Positions 25,655-34,691 of a DNA stretch of 64,000 nucleotides are shown in pieces. Below the pieces are notes generated by a model. The model was not told the DNA's origin. It saw only the letters and a program-made list of their open reading frames with translations, and did not search any database. The stretch comes from Laspinema sp. D2d. Lineage in GTDB: Bacteria; Cyanobacteriota; Cyanobacteriia; Cyanobacteriales; Laspinemataceae. The stretch spans positions 248,001-312,000 of the forward strand of contig NZ_JAMXFC010000002.1 in assembly GCF_025370755.1 (NCBI RefSeq), in the 5' to 3' direction. The position numbers and the translations under genes were made by a program. The number at the start of each line of letters is the position of its first letter. The stretch's first letter is position 1.

Positions 25655-25701
25655 GGTTTAGCTTTCTACTGTGGGATGTTACTCAGCTAATTGCTACTAT
25701 T

Positions 25702-25764
25702 ATCAGGACCGTTTCAACTGATTTTCTATTGAGAAATCATCAAATCAGTTGAAACGGTCCTGAT
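25702..25764 (+). terminator. Strong hairpin terminator after precursor 3
   Basis: A perfect 23-bp stem joins 25702-25724 (starting ATCAGGACCGTTTCAACTG) to 25742-25764, with a 17-nt loop and TTTATC after it. Such a long perfect stem could also be a bidirectional terminator or repeat element. Confidence 0.7.
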
Positions 25765-25870
25765 TTTATCGTATAATAATTAAGGGTTTATTTTATTTTT
25801 AGATTTTTACAGCGGCTATCCAGAGGATGTTCCCGAGGGGTTTTTAGATAATTTTAAGGGAGATAACGTA

Positions 25871-26611
25871 ATGAGGGCGAATTTATCCAAGGCAGGAATT
25901 GAGGCCGAAGAGATTGTTGATTTTCTTAAAAAAGAACTGCAATTCAAAACCCTGTGTGAAAAAATTTTATATCAAAAAGTCATCGAAGAGGCTAGTCGAG
26001 AACGAGGGGTCATGGTGACTCCAGAGGAAATACAAGCAGCAGGCGATCGCTTTCGGGCACAACATCGTCTGGAGAAAGCTGCGGATACTTTAGCTTGGCT
26101 TGAGGATCAAATGATTTCCCCCGAAGATTGGGAGGCGGGAATACGCGATCGCCTACTGACTCAAAAACTAGCCGAGGCTCTATTTGCCCAACAAGTGGAA
26201 AAGTTTTTTGCCGAAAATCGGATAGATTTTAACCAAATCTTGCTCTATCAAATCATTGTTGCTTCCGAAAAAGTTGCCCAAGAAATCTTTTATCAAATTG
26301 AAGAACAGGAAATTAGTTTTTATGAAGCCGCACATCTTTATAATAGAGATGAGCGGCGGCGTTTATCTTGCGGATGTGAAGGCAAGGTTTCCCGTTCTAC
26401 CTTAACCCCAGAAATCGCCGCTGCTGTATTGAATGCGCCGATGGGAGAGGTGATTGGCCCAGTAACAACCCAGCAAGGGTATCATCTATTTCTGGTAGAA
26501 GAGACGATTCCTGCCGAACTCACCCCGGAACTTCGCCAACAAATTATCGAAAAAATGTTTAAAGAGTGGCTGACGAATGAGTTAACTTATTTCATCCATA
26601 GCACAGTTTGA
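25871..26611 (+). CDS. PpiC/SurA-type peptidylprolyl isomerase
   Basis: The 246-residue protein has GGGAG before the ATG. The N-terminal ~115 residues are helical, SurA/trigger-factor-like (VIEEASRERGVMVTPEEIQA). Residues ~120-225 are a parvulin domain: YQIIVASEKVAQEIFYQI, FYEAAHLYNRD, then LNAPMGEVIGPVTTQQGYHL with the conserved G-P-V...G-[YW]-H. There is no signal peptide, so it would act in the cytoplasm on proteins before export. Genes of this type often accompany bacteriocin-like precursors and C39 exporters in cyanobacteria. Here it follows the three precursors in the same direction, which supports a chaperone or leader-handling role. That role is an inference; the parvulin fold is clear. 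Confidence 0.85.
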   Translation: MRANLSKAGIEAEEIVDFLKKELQFKTLCEKILYQKVIEEASRERGVMVTPEEIQAAGDRFRAQHRLEKAADTLAWLEDQMISPEDWEAGIRDRLLTQKLAEALFAQQVEKFFAENRIDFNQILLYQIIVASEKVAQEIFYQIEEQEISFYEAAHLYNRDERRRLSCGCEGKVSRSTLTPEIAAAVLNAPMGEVIGPVTTQQGYHLFLVEETIPAELTPELRQQIIEKMFKEWLTNELTYFIHSTV

Positions 26612-26753
26612 AGACCTAAGTTTTCCATCCCAAAGCTATCTTCCACTCCGCCCTAAACGCTTCGTGGTTATCTTCTTTTCCTTCTCCCCTAAAAAAATCA
26701 ATTTTAAGTCCTACAAGCCTTTTTTATTCTCCCCTCAAGGGAACAATTTTAGG

Positions 26754-27614
26754 TTAATTATGGACTTTTTTCTGTTTGTTTTTTACACAAAATCCAATCC
26801 CTACTAAGAAGAGAGCAAATGTTGCCGTTGGTTCAGGAACTTGGACTTCAGCTTCATTGATGCTGAAAGCGACTAAAGTAAGATGAGTGGGATTTTCAAA
26901 ATAACGTTGTAATGATCCACTGACTAATTGTTGAGCGAATTTCTGCTTAGAATCAAATGCCGTATAACTGGAGTCTGTGGCTTGGATTTGACCGAAAGAT
27001 TGATAGTTGATGAAGTTACTATCCCCTGGACTTGGTGATAATTTTCCCGATAAAGTCACCGAATCTAACAGGCTAACTTGGTCAGATTTTGTCGTATCAA
27101 ATAAGCCAAAACTTACCGTACCCTTAGCTTTAGCAGTTTCATATTTTTCTTCTACTAATAAACCCAGGGTCAAAAAAGCATTAAAATCAAAAGAAAATGA
27201 TTCAGATTCTCCAATTGAAAAATTTCCTAGGATGTGAGCTTGACTTCGTGCCTTGCCGAGGTAATCAGAACCTTGCCCTAGGACTAAACTTGATGAGGCT
27301 AGATTTGCCAAGGGGGCCCAATTAGGAAGATTCCAGAAGTTCGCTGTTGCTTGACTCATTGCATTAACAGAACTGCCTTCACCTGCGATCGCCAAGGTAT
27401 TTGTCTGGCTCAATACCCCCGTGGAATACGAACTGTGGCTAAAGTTTTCAAACTCTAACATTCCTCCGGAAAAGGATAACGTACCCGCCTGTGCGGGGGA
27501 TGAAGCGATCGCACCGATCGCCGCGATCGCTACGCCAGGGGTAACCCAGAAAAGCAAGTTTCTGTTTAGTTTTATATTATATATTGTGTAATTCTCAGTT
27601 TTATAGGGCAGCAT
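26754..27614 (-). CDS. PEP-CTERM sorting-domain protein
   Basis: The 286-residue protein starts at an ATG preceded by AGAGGAG. Residues ~20-44 are a signal peptide (LLFWVTPGVAIAAIGAIASS, cleavage near AQA-G). The body is Ser/Thr/Gly/Asn-rich and beta-prone, without Cys pairs. The C-terminus is a PEP-CTERM tail: VPEPTATFALFLVGIGF, then a short Lys-rich end (KNKQKK). Such proteins are recognised by exosortase, cleaved at the PEP site and passed to the cell surface or matrix; no exosortase is in the window. A TGCCA-N3-TGGCA palindrome lies 65 bp upstream of the start, linking it to the peptide locus that it faces. Confidence 0.85.
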   Translation of the reverse strand: MLPYKTENYTIYNIKLNRNLLFWVTPGVAIAAIGAIASSPAQAGTLSFSGGMLEFENFSHSSYSTGVLSQTNTLAIAGEGSSVNAMSQATANFWNLPNWAPLANLASSSLVLGQGSDYLGKARSQAHILGNFSIGESESFSFDFNAFLTLGLLVEEKYETAKAKGTVSFGLFDTTKSDQVSLLDSVTLSGKLSPSPGDSNFINYQSFGQIQATDSSYTAFDSKQKFAQQLVSGSLQRYFENPTHLTLVAFSINEAEVQVPEPTATFALFLVGIGFCVKNKQKKVHN

Positions 27615-27678
27615 TTTTTATCTCCTCTAACTTTCACTCTCGAATAACCCGATGCTACCTGGAACAATTTCATAAAAA

Positions 27679-27691
27679 TGCCATTTTGGCA
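27679..27691. promoter_or_regulatory. TGCCA-N3-TGGCA palindrome, site 5
   Basis: TGCCATTTTGGCA is 65 bp upstream of the PEP-CTERM gene start on the minus strand. Arms are identical to the four sites in the exporter/peptide locus. Confidence 0.5.
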
Positions 27692-28037
27692 GATTTTTGA
27701 ATTGTGAATTTTTATTGAAGTGATAGGTCAAAACACAACCGGGAATTTATCTAAAATTTATATAAAGTTATGATGAAGTTATAAAAAACTAAGCGTTATT
27801 ACGGATCGTAAAATTGAAAATGTGTTAAGTGAATTTGATTTTTTCGGAAATCGGGGTTGAGGGTTTAGGAAACCTAGAGTTAGCCCCCGCTAGGATGCCA
27901 GTACAGGAGTGAGAAAAACGCTGCTTTCTGAACAGAATGGTGATCATTAGCAACCTGCTGTAAAACAGACACTCGGTAACGGTTTTCTGAAGTTAATGCT
28001 GTACCGATACCCTAGGCGATCGCCTCCCCCAAATAAA

Positions 28038-28060
28038 TAGGGTGGGCATTGCCCACCCTA
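28038..28060. repeat. Interspersed hairpin, probable bidirectional terminator
   Basis: TAGGGTGGGCA and TGCCCACCCTA form an 11-bp stem around a single base. This sequence type is a common cyanobacterial intergenic repeat. It lies 27 bp after the end of the minus-strand M16 operon. Otherwise 27692-28037 shows no gene. Confidence 0.55.
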
Positions 28061-28086
28061 CAGCCCTGATGGAGAAACTCTGCTGA

Positions 28087-29583
28087 CTAACTTCTCGATG
28101 GTTCAGGAATAGTAATGTCAATCGAAGTAACAGCAGTATTGGGAGTGAGACTACTTAAAGGAGGGTTAATCTCCATTGGATTCCCCACCACTAAAGTCAC
28201 TAACTGATCCGGGTTCAAGTATTTCTGTGCCACCCGCTGCACATCTTCAATGGTGGTTTCTTCGACACCGCGCCGATATTGGAAGATAAAATCCTCGGGA
28301 TATCCATAATATTCATATCGCATTAACCGGGACAAGGTTTGACTCGGGTCGGCAAAATTGAAAATAAAGGAATTGAGGGTGGTATCTTGAGCATATTTTA
28401 ACTCTTCAGCCGTAATGGGTTCCGTGCGAATGCGTTCGATTTCTCGAAATACGGACTGAATAAAAGGTACGGTTGCTTCCGATCGCGTTTGTCCCCCAGC
28501 GATAAACATTCCTGGATAATCGTAGCGGGGACTCCAGACCCCATACACGGAATAGGCTAATCCTTCGCGCGATCGCACTTGGTTAAATAACCGTCCCCCA
28601 AATCCATTCATGACCCCATTCAGGACAGACAATGCCGGATAATCAGGACTACTTAATTCTCCCCCCAAATGGCCGATTTGAATTGTACTTTGGGTTAATT
28701 GAGGGCGTTCCACTAAAAAGACTCCCCCTTGTTTCGCTTGAGCGGTTGGGGATAAAGTGGGAATACTTTGACTGAGGGTTTTATCGGGTTTCCAGTCCCC
28801 CAATTTCTGCTCAATGAGCGATCGCATTTCAGCAATTTCAAAATCTCCAACAATGCCCAAAATGATGTTATTGGGATGGAAATAACGCTCGTAAAATTTC
28901 ACCACATCGGCCCGGGAAATATTGTCCAAAGTTTGATATTCAATCGTCCGAGCATAAGGGCTACTTTCGCCATAAATCAGCTTTTGGAATTCCCGCGAGG
29001 CGATCGCATTTGGCGCATCATTCCGACGGGCGATCGCCCCGGATTGTTGGCGTTTGGCTAACTCAATTTGCTCCGGTGCAAATGCTGGAGTTCTGATCAC
29101 TTCCGCAAATAGTTCAAACACCTCCTCTAAATCCTGACTTAAGGCACTAAAACTTGCCGATGCTGAGGTCGTGTCTACCCCTGTTTCTACCGAAGCGGCG
29201 CGCCGTTCTAGTAACTCATTTAATTCATCCGGGGAATGTAATGTTGTTCCCCCCGTTCGTAATACTTGACCCAAAATTTGCCCGAGTCCAGTTTGATTCG
29301 CCGGTTCCAAGCGATCGCCGGTGCGAATTAAAGCAGTTCCTGAGACTAAAGGCAATTCCCGGTCCTGCATCAAATAGACCACCATACCATTCTCTAGCTC
29401 AAAGCGCTCAAAAGGTGGTAACACAATTTCCGGAGCCGGTGGAAACTCCAAATCCGTATAATGTTTCGCCGATTCGGCAGTGACATTCACCGTATTCAAT
29501 AGCAACCAGATGATCGGTAAAACAAACAGCAGAATCCAATATTTTGGGGGTCGATTCTTAGATGTAACCATTCTATAACTCAT
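28087..29583 (-). CDS. M16 peptidase-like subunit without catalytic motif
   Basis: This 498-residue, insulinase-fold protein has an N-terminal hydrophobic segment (YWILLFVLPIIWLLLNTV), so it is exported or membrane-anchored. The first M16 domain aligns with catalytic members, but where HxxEH should be it reads TGLGQILGQVLRTGG, so it cannot bind zinc. The second domain contains the R/Y substrate-binding type segment FNQVRSREGLAYSVYGVW. Its ATG shares one base with the stop of the upstream catalytic M16 gene (TAATG), giving translational coupling. Such pairs work as heterodimers, the inactive partner shaping the substrate chamber. The substrate is unknown; peptides in the periplasm are likely. 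Confidence 0.88.
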   Translation of the reverse strand: MSYRMVTSKNRPPKYWILLFVLPIIWLLLNTVNVTAESAKHYTDLEFPPAPEIVLPPFERFELENGMVVYLMQDRELPLVSGTALIRTGDRLEPANQTGLGQILGQVLRTGGTTLHSPDELNELLERRAASVETGVDTTSASASFSALSQDLEEVFELFAEVIRTPAFAPEQIELAKRQQSGAIARRNDAPNAIASREFQKLIYGESSPYARTIEYQTLDNISRADVVKFYERYFHPNNIILGIVGDFEIAEMRSLIEQKLGDWKPDKTLSQSIPTLSPTAQAKQGGVFLVERPQLTQSTIQIGHLGGELSSPDYPALSVLNGVMNGFGGRLFNQVRSREGLAYSVYGVWSPRYDYPGMFIAGGQTRSEATVPFIQSVFREIERIRTEPITAEELKYAQDTTLNSFIFNFADPSQTLSRLMRYEYYGYPEDFIFQYRRGVEETTIEDVQRVAQKYLNPDQLVTLVVGNPMEINPPLSSLTPNTAVTSIDITIPEPSRS

Positions 29584-31226
29584 TACGATTCTTCCTCTGG
29601 CAGCAGCAGTCCTACGGTCCGATTTTCGGGCCGGAATGTGTCACGAGAGACACGGAGAATATCTTTCGGCGTCACCGCAGCAATTTGCTCTAGTTCTTGT
29701 AACAAATTGCGCCAATCGCCGGTTTTAATTTGATATTCCACCAACAAACTCGCCATGCCTTGATTAGAAGCCAGCGATCGCAACACCTCTGCTCTAGCTT
29801 GGGTTTTCACCCGCTCTAACTCCTCAATCGAGACTTCCTCTACCGTCAACCGATTGATTTGTTCTTGCAATCCAGCCGCGACTTCTTCTACGGTATGACC
29901 GGGCGCAGTCAGGCCATAAAATAGCATCAAATTGGGATATTTCTGTCCAGGAAATCCATTCAAACCCTGAGCAGTGAGGGCGACTTGTTGCTGTTCTACG
30001 AGGGATTTATAAAGACGAGAAGTCCGACCTGAACTCAGGATTTGTGCCAACAATTCATAGACAACATTATCGGGATGATCGATACCGGGACGGTGATATC
30101 CTTCCAAATACCAAGGTTCAGAGGGGAAGCGGACGACAACCTGTCTCGGTTCCGTTTGGGGAGGCTCGGTTTTATCAACTTTCGGCGGTGTCGGACCCGC
30201 TGAGTAACGACCAAAATAAATCTGTGCCAATCGCTGGACATTCTCCGGGTCCACATCTCCAACAACAGCGATCGTCAAATTGTTGGGAACGTAATAAGTC
30301 TCAAAAAACTCCTGGACATCCTCACGCCGGAGATTAACTAAATCTTCGGGATAGCCGATCACAGGTTGGCGATAGGGATGCGCCACAAAGGCAGTCTGAA
30401 GAAATTCTTCAATCATTTTGCCAATGGGGGAGTTATCCGTGCGCATTCTTCTCTCTTCGAGAATCACCTGCTTTTCCCGATAGAATTCCCGAAAGACGGG
30501 TTCTAGGAAACGCTCAGACTCTAGGGACATCCACAGTTCTAACTTATTGGAAGGAAAGCTGTAGAAATAGCGAGTGGCATCAGCAGACGTGGTAGCATTG
30601 AGTCCAACGCCGCCGGATTGTTCGACAATTTGACCCATTTCGTTCTGAACCACCAACTCAGCGGCTGCCGCCTCGGTTTTGTCAAATTCCGCTTGTAACT
30701 GTTGAGCTTCGGCAGTTTTTCCAGCGGCGGTGGCGGTTCTAATTTGAGCATCCAGGCGATCGAGTTTGTCGAGTAGCTCTTTTTCCGCTGGATAGTTTCG
30801 GGTCCCAATTCGCTGAGTCCCTTTAAAGGCTAAATGCTCTAAAAAGTGGGCAACGCCGGTTTTGCCTTCCGGTTCGTTGGTACCCCCGACATCAGCGTAT
30901 GTTAGAAATGAAACAACCGGGGCGGTATGTCGTTCTAAAACGATAAACTTGAGTCCATTATCCAGGGTAAACTCGCTGATTTTCTCGGCAACCCGGTCTA
31001 AATAAGGCTGGATTGATTGAGTGGTAGCGGGGGAGACTTGCTCTCGCCCTAGTGCCGGGTTTAATGAAATCCCGGACCATAGCAGAAGCGTGACCACAAG
31101 GGCGATCATGAAGTGTCGGGAATGGGACTCGTTCCCAGTCCAGCGGGATTTTCCCCATTTTGCGATCGCCATCGGAAACCTAGAGATTGACATAGCCAAT
31201 AAAAAAAAGCGGTGATTTTGATTCAT
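29583..31226 (-). CDS. M16 zinc metallopeptidase, catalytic subunit
   Basis: The active-site motif is HFLEHLAFKGT (HxxEH, the inverted zinc motif), and a downstream Glu supplies the third ligand in the M16 family. A membrane/signal segment (MIALVVTLLLWSGISLNP) near residues 40-57 sends the enzyme to the periplasm. The frame opens at a TTG (31277), but I prefer ATG 31226 (MNQNHRFF, 547 aa); later ATGs are possible. A ~45-residue insertion rich in Ala, Glu and Gln (LDKLDRLDAQIRTATAAGK) follows the active site. It overlaps the inactive subunit by one base. A TetR regulator is transcribed divergently 150 bp away and may control the pair. Confidence 0.9.
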   Translation of the reverse strand: MNQNHRFFLLAMSISRFPMAIAKWGKSRWTGNESHSRHFMIALVVTLLLWSGISLNPALGREQVSPATTQSIQPYLDRVAEKISEFTLDNGLKFIVLERHTAPVVSFLTYADVGGTNEPEGKTGVAHFLEHLAFKGTQRIGTRNYPAEKELLDKLDRLDAQIRTATAAGKTAEAQQLQAEFDKTEAAAAELVVQNEMGQIVEQSGGVGLNATTSADATRYFYSFPSNKLELWMSLESERFLEPVFREFYREKQVILEERRMRTDNSPIGKMIEEFLQTAFVAHPYRQPVIGYPEDLVNLRREDVQEFFETYYVPNNLTIAVVGDVDPENVQRLAQIYFGRYSAGPTPPKVDKTEPPQTEPRQVVVRFPSEPWYLEGYHRPGIDHPDNVVYELLAQILSSGRTSRLYKSLVEQQQVALTAQGLNGFPGQKYPNLMLFYGLTAPGHTVEEVAAGLQEQINRLTVEEVSIEELERVKTQARAEVLRSLASNQGMASLLVEYQIKTGDWRNLLQELEQIAAVTPKDILRVSRDTFRPENRTVGLLLPEEES

Positions 31227-31377
31227 CAGTCTGAGGGTGACCCCTCGATTGAGGGTCAGCCATTTTAAGAGACGCAAGGGCGGTTATTCCTCTGTTTGAT
31301 TCGGGTTCGTTGAGTCCTCCGGGGTTAGAAAAAAACGCTACTGATGTGATTTCCCACAGCACTATTTTCTATTAACG

Positions 31378-32001
31378 ATGAATATATTTACTCGCTCCCA
31401 ACCTGCTGAAACCGATACGCGCACCCGGATTTTAAATGCGGCGCAACGGTTATTTGCCCAAAAGGGTTACAACGGAACCACTACAAGGGACCTCGCTCAA
31501 GCTGCTAGTGTAGCTGAGGGCACCCTATTCCGTCATTTTGCCAATAAAAAAGCAATTTTGGTAGAGTTGGCAACGGAGGGATGGATCGAAATCCTCACGG
31601 ATCTGCTCACAGAACTGAGTGAAATGGGCAGTTATCAGGCGGTGGCGCAGGTGATGCGGCGGCGAATGTTGAATATTCACAAGAATGCCGATTTGATGCG
31701 GGTTTGCTTTCTGGAGGCGCAGTTTCACCCGGAGTTACGCGATCGCATCCAAGCGGAGGTGATTTCCAAAATGACCGATGTCGCTGAGGCATTCTTTGAA
31801 ACCGCAATGGAACGCGGCATTTATCGTCCCATGAATCCTCGCCTGGTGGCTCATGTTTTTCTGGGAATGTTTGCCGTAGCAGGTTTTAGTCAACAAACCC
31901 TCCTGGAAAACGATTCCTCTCCCAAAGCTATGCAGGAAATGGCGGAAGGATTGGCGGATATCTTCTTGCATGGAGTGTTAGCACAACCGCAGAACGAGTA
32001 A
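31378..32001 (+). CDS. TetR/AcrR-family transcriptional regulator
   Basis: The 207-residue protein has a classic N-terminal TetR helix-turn-helix: TRILNAAQRLFAQKGYNGTT, then DLAQAASVAEGTLFRHFANK. The ligand/dimer domain follows from ~65 and is helical without a recognisable pocket signature. These proteins are usually repressors released by a small ligand. It is divergent from the M16 peptidase operon, with about 150 bp shared between them, so that operon is the natural first candidate target along with its own gene. I found no convincing palindrome in the short intergenic region. Confidence 0.92.
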   Translation: MNIFTRSQPAETDTRTRILNAAQRLFAQKGYNGTTTRDLAQAASVAEGTLFRHFANKKAILVELATEGWIEILTDLLTELSEMGSYQAVAQVMRRRMLNIHKNADLMRVCFLEAQFHPELRDRIQAEVISKMTDVAEAFFETAMERGIYRPMNPRLVAHVFLGMFAVAGFSQQTLLENDSSPKAMQEMAEGLADIFLHGVLAQPQNE

Positions 32002-32012
32002 TCCTCCCTTGT

Positions 32013-32456
32013 TCATCCCTTGATAAGGGTCCGCGCCTGTTGAATCCATCGTGTCACTTCATCCACGGGGGGACAAAGGTCCCGGCGTTGGAGATTGGCA
32101 ACTTGGACCCTTAAAAGTTGTTGGTGCAATCGATGAATGGGTAAGTCAGCCAATTGGGCGATCGAAGCAATCCCGGCGTGTAGCAATAATCCACAATATT
32201 GACAGCCGACACTGGGAATTGAAGCCAGTTCTGCCATTGCCACCCATTTATTCACATATTGAACATGGATGCCTAACTCCCTGGCGATCGCCTGCCGTTG
32301 CTCAGATGTTTTCCCTCGGCGCAGCAGTTCCCCAGTCGTGGTAATCCCGCAACTTTCCAGTAAATTTTGGTCCGGGGAACTGACCCCAGGTAATTGGGCG
32401 ATCGGCCAGTGAGTCTGTTTTAAGGGGCGCACTTGCCCCGATTTAGATGCGTTCAT
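32013..32456 (-). CDS. DUF4332 (helix-hairpin-helix) protein
   Basis: The 147-residue protein contains two helix-hairpin-helix-like modules: LPGVSSPDQNLLESCGITTTGELL and IPSVGCQYCGLLLHAGIASIAQL (each cut at its ends). This matches the DUF4332 family common in cyanobacteria, which resembles the DNA-binding HhH repeats of RadA or topoisomerases. The function is unknown; nucleic-acid binding is plausible. It is convergent with the TetR gene (11 bp between stops) and divergent from aminopeptidase P. The ATG at 32456 is the only sensible start. Confidence 0.82.
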   Translation of the reverse strand: MNASKSGQVRPLKQTHWPIAQLPGVSSPDQNLLESCGITTTGELLRRGKTSEQRQAIARELGIHVQYVNKWVAMAELASIPSVGCQYCGLLLHAGIASIAQLADLPIHRLHQQLLRVQVANLQRRDLCPPVDEVTRWIQQARTLIKG

Positions 32457-32548
32457 GGGTTGAATGGAATAAAGACTCCTCTTTAACTAGGGTAACCGTT
32501 CGTCAGAACGCCTTAAGGGGGATTTGGGCTGAAATCTCTTTAGTCCCT

Positions 32549-33991
32549 ATGATGGATGAGCACACCCTAATTGATCCCAAGACGAAATTATCCCTTATGC
32601 AAATATCCTCTGCTGCAACGTCCCTAGAAACGGCCCTCCATCAGCGCCGCAGCAAGCTGGCAAACGAGGTGGCTTTTCCCGTGATTTTGTGGTCGGGAAG
32701 TCCCTGTTCCCGCAATTTTCCGGCGAATGTCTACCCGTTTCGCTCAAGCAGTCATTTCTTATATTTTGCTGGACTTTCCCTAGAAAATGCGGCAATTCGT
32801 CTGGAAGGGGGCAGATTGGAATTGTTTATGGATGATCCCCACCCTGGGAGTACCCTCTGGCATGGAGAAACGCCAAAGCGATCGCAGGTTGCCGAGGCGA
32901 TCGCGGCGGATGAGGCATTTCCCCTCTCGGAGTTAAAATCTCGTAGCCAAAATGCCGCAACGGTTGCAGCAACGGATTTGAAAACGCGGATGGAACAGGT
33001 GGATATCCTCGATCGCCCCGTGGGATTGTTTCCTGATCACGGGAACCCCACCGTTGCGCGCGATCGGGAATTAGCCCTGGCGATCGCTCAATTACGGCTG
33101 ATCCACGATGAATCCGCGATTCGTGAACTGTTACAAGCGGCTGCCTGTACCGTCCAAGCGCATCTCGTCGGAATGATGTCCACTCGACGCGCTCAAACCG
33201 AAGCAATGGTCCGGGGTGCAATGGAAGGGGCAATTATGGCCCAGAATTTTACCTGTGCTTATAACAGTATTGTCACGGTTGAAGGCCAAGTTTTGCATAA
33301 TCAGCATTACCATAACCCCTTGCAACCGGGAGATTTGCTCTTAGTGGATGTGGGTGCAGAAACCGCCACAGGTTGGGCAGCAGATGTCACCCGCACCTGG
33401 CCGGTTTCAGGGCAGTTTTCCCCCACCCAGCGGGATATCTACGATGTAGTTTTGGCGGCCCATGACGCCTGCATTGAGCAGGTGGGTCCTGGGGTCGAAT
33501 ATGCGGATATTCATCGGATCGCAGGGGTGGCGATCGCCCAAGGATTGGTAGATTTAGGAATTCTGCGCGGCAATCCCGAGGATTTGGTGGAAATGGACGC
33601 CCATGCCTTATTTTTTCCGCATGGGATTGGTCATCTCCTGGGATTGGATGTTCATGATATGGAAGATTTGGGAGATATTGCGGGATATCAGGAGGGTCGC
33701 GATCGGAGCGATCGCTTTGGATTATGTTACCTGCGTCTGAACCGGACTCTACAACCGGGAATGTTAGTCACTATTGAGCCAGGATTTTATCAAGTCCCCG
33801 CAATTTTAAACGACCCTCAACGACGTTCTCAATATGATGGGGTCGTCAACTGGGATAAATTAGCCCAGTTTCACGATGTCCGGGGCATCCGCATCGAGGA
33901 TGATGTCATGGTTACCCAACAGGGTCGGGAGGTCTTTACTGCTGCCTTGCCGGTGCAAGCGCAGAAAATTGAGCAGATTGTTCGGGGTTGA
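32549..33991 (+). CDS. Xaa-Pro aminopeptidase (aminopeptidase P, M24B)
   Basis: I chose ATG 32549 (480 aa). The frame is open back to 32447, but that would overlap the divergent DUF4332 start. ATG 32597 is also possible. The N-terminal creatinase-like domain is followed by the pita-bread catalytic domain with all five metal ligands visible: Asp in LLLVDVGAE, Asp in WAADVTRTW, His in HGIGHLLGLDVHD, Glu in VTIEPGFY and Glu in GIRIEDDVMV. It removes N-terminal residues that precede proline, using two Mn2+ ions, in the cytosol. Probably monocistronic. Confidence 0.92.
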   Translation: MMDEHTLIDPKTKLSLMQISSAATSLETALHQRRSKLANEVAFPVILWSGSPCSRNFPANVYPFRSSSHFLYFAGLSLENAAIRLEGGRLELFMDDPHPGSTLWHGETPKRSQVAEAIAADEAFPLSELKSRSQNAATVAATDLKTRMEQVDILDRPVGLFPDHGNPTVARDRELALAIAQLRLIHDESAIRELLQAAACTVQAHLVGMMSTRRAQTEAMVRGAMEGAIMAQNFTCAYNSIVTVEGQVLHNQHYHNPLQPGDLLLVDVGAETATGWAADVTRTWPVSGQFSPTQRDIYDVVLAAHDACIEQVGPGVEYADIHRIAGVAIAQGLVDLGILRGNPEDLVEMDAHALFFPHGIGHLLGLDVHDMEDLGDIAGYQEGRDRSDRFGLCYLRLNRTLQPGMLVTIEPGFYQVPAILNDPQRRSQYDGVVNWDKLAQFHDVRGIRIEDDVMVTQQGREVFTAALPVQAQKIEQIVRG

Positions 33992-34099
33992 ATTTCAATC
34001 CTTTGAGTGGGACTCGCGGGCCACAATTTGTGACCCGCTACCTCATGAAGCGATCGCTTTCAGTTCCACAGAACAGGGTCAGCCGTACAACTTAAAAAA

Positions 34100-34333
34100 C
34101 TAGCGTTCTGAACGCTCCTCCCGACTACCTCGATGATGATCGCATTCTTTCTGATCGTTCTCCTTACAGTCGGAATTTGCCTCTGTAGTTGGACGCTCCT
34201 CATAGGGTCTCGTCACGGGGACTGACATCGCGTGAATATCCGGCGCGGGTAGTCCGGGCCCAAAAGATAGCTGGAGGGGCAACAGAAACGGTGCCAGATT
34301 CAATCGGAAATGTGCAAATTTGAGTGTTAGCAT
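34100..34333 (-). CDS. Hypothetical 77-aa protein (doubtful)
   Basis: An open frame starts at ATG 34333 with no ribosome site. The N-terminal half is hydrophobic and Pro/Leu-rich (NLAPFLLPLQLSFGPGLP) and the C-terminal half highly charged (KENDQKECDHHRG). It could be a small exported protein, but no homology is apparent to me, and the region 33992-34691 has no other candidate. Confidence 0.25.
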   Translation of the reverse strand: MLTLKFAHFRLNLAPFLLPLQLSFGPGLPAPDIHAMSVPVTRPYEERPTTEANSDCKENDQKECDHHRGSREERSER

Positions 34334-34691
34334 TAGCTGATACGAAAGTCTTCTGATTTCATTAGTCTATAAAACAGTGGCAATTTTTGCACTTAAAAAA
34401 TTGCTTCATATTCGGGCTTTAACTTCACTGAAATCCGGAATAAACCTTGTTTTAATAAGAATTGGCTAACTTTCGTAACTATAGGCCAAGTTGGTCATTT
34501 TTAGATATGGGGTTTAACCCTTCATGGGCAAAAGCAATCAGGGAGAGTAACCTCCCGTTTTTGGAGTAGGATTACTTTTGCTTAAACCAGGAACTTTGAT
34601 GCCCATAGCAGTCCCTGAAGGAACGCCGTAGCCCCTTTGGCTCCTAACTCAGAAGATTTTTCTTCCCATAGCATAAAATAGGAGACAGTCC
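34334..34691. other. Non-coding stretch before a small ORF
   Basis: The stretch is AT-rich with no gene, no clear terminator and no repeat that I can define. Confidence 0.5.
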
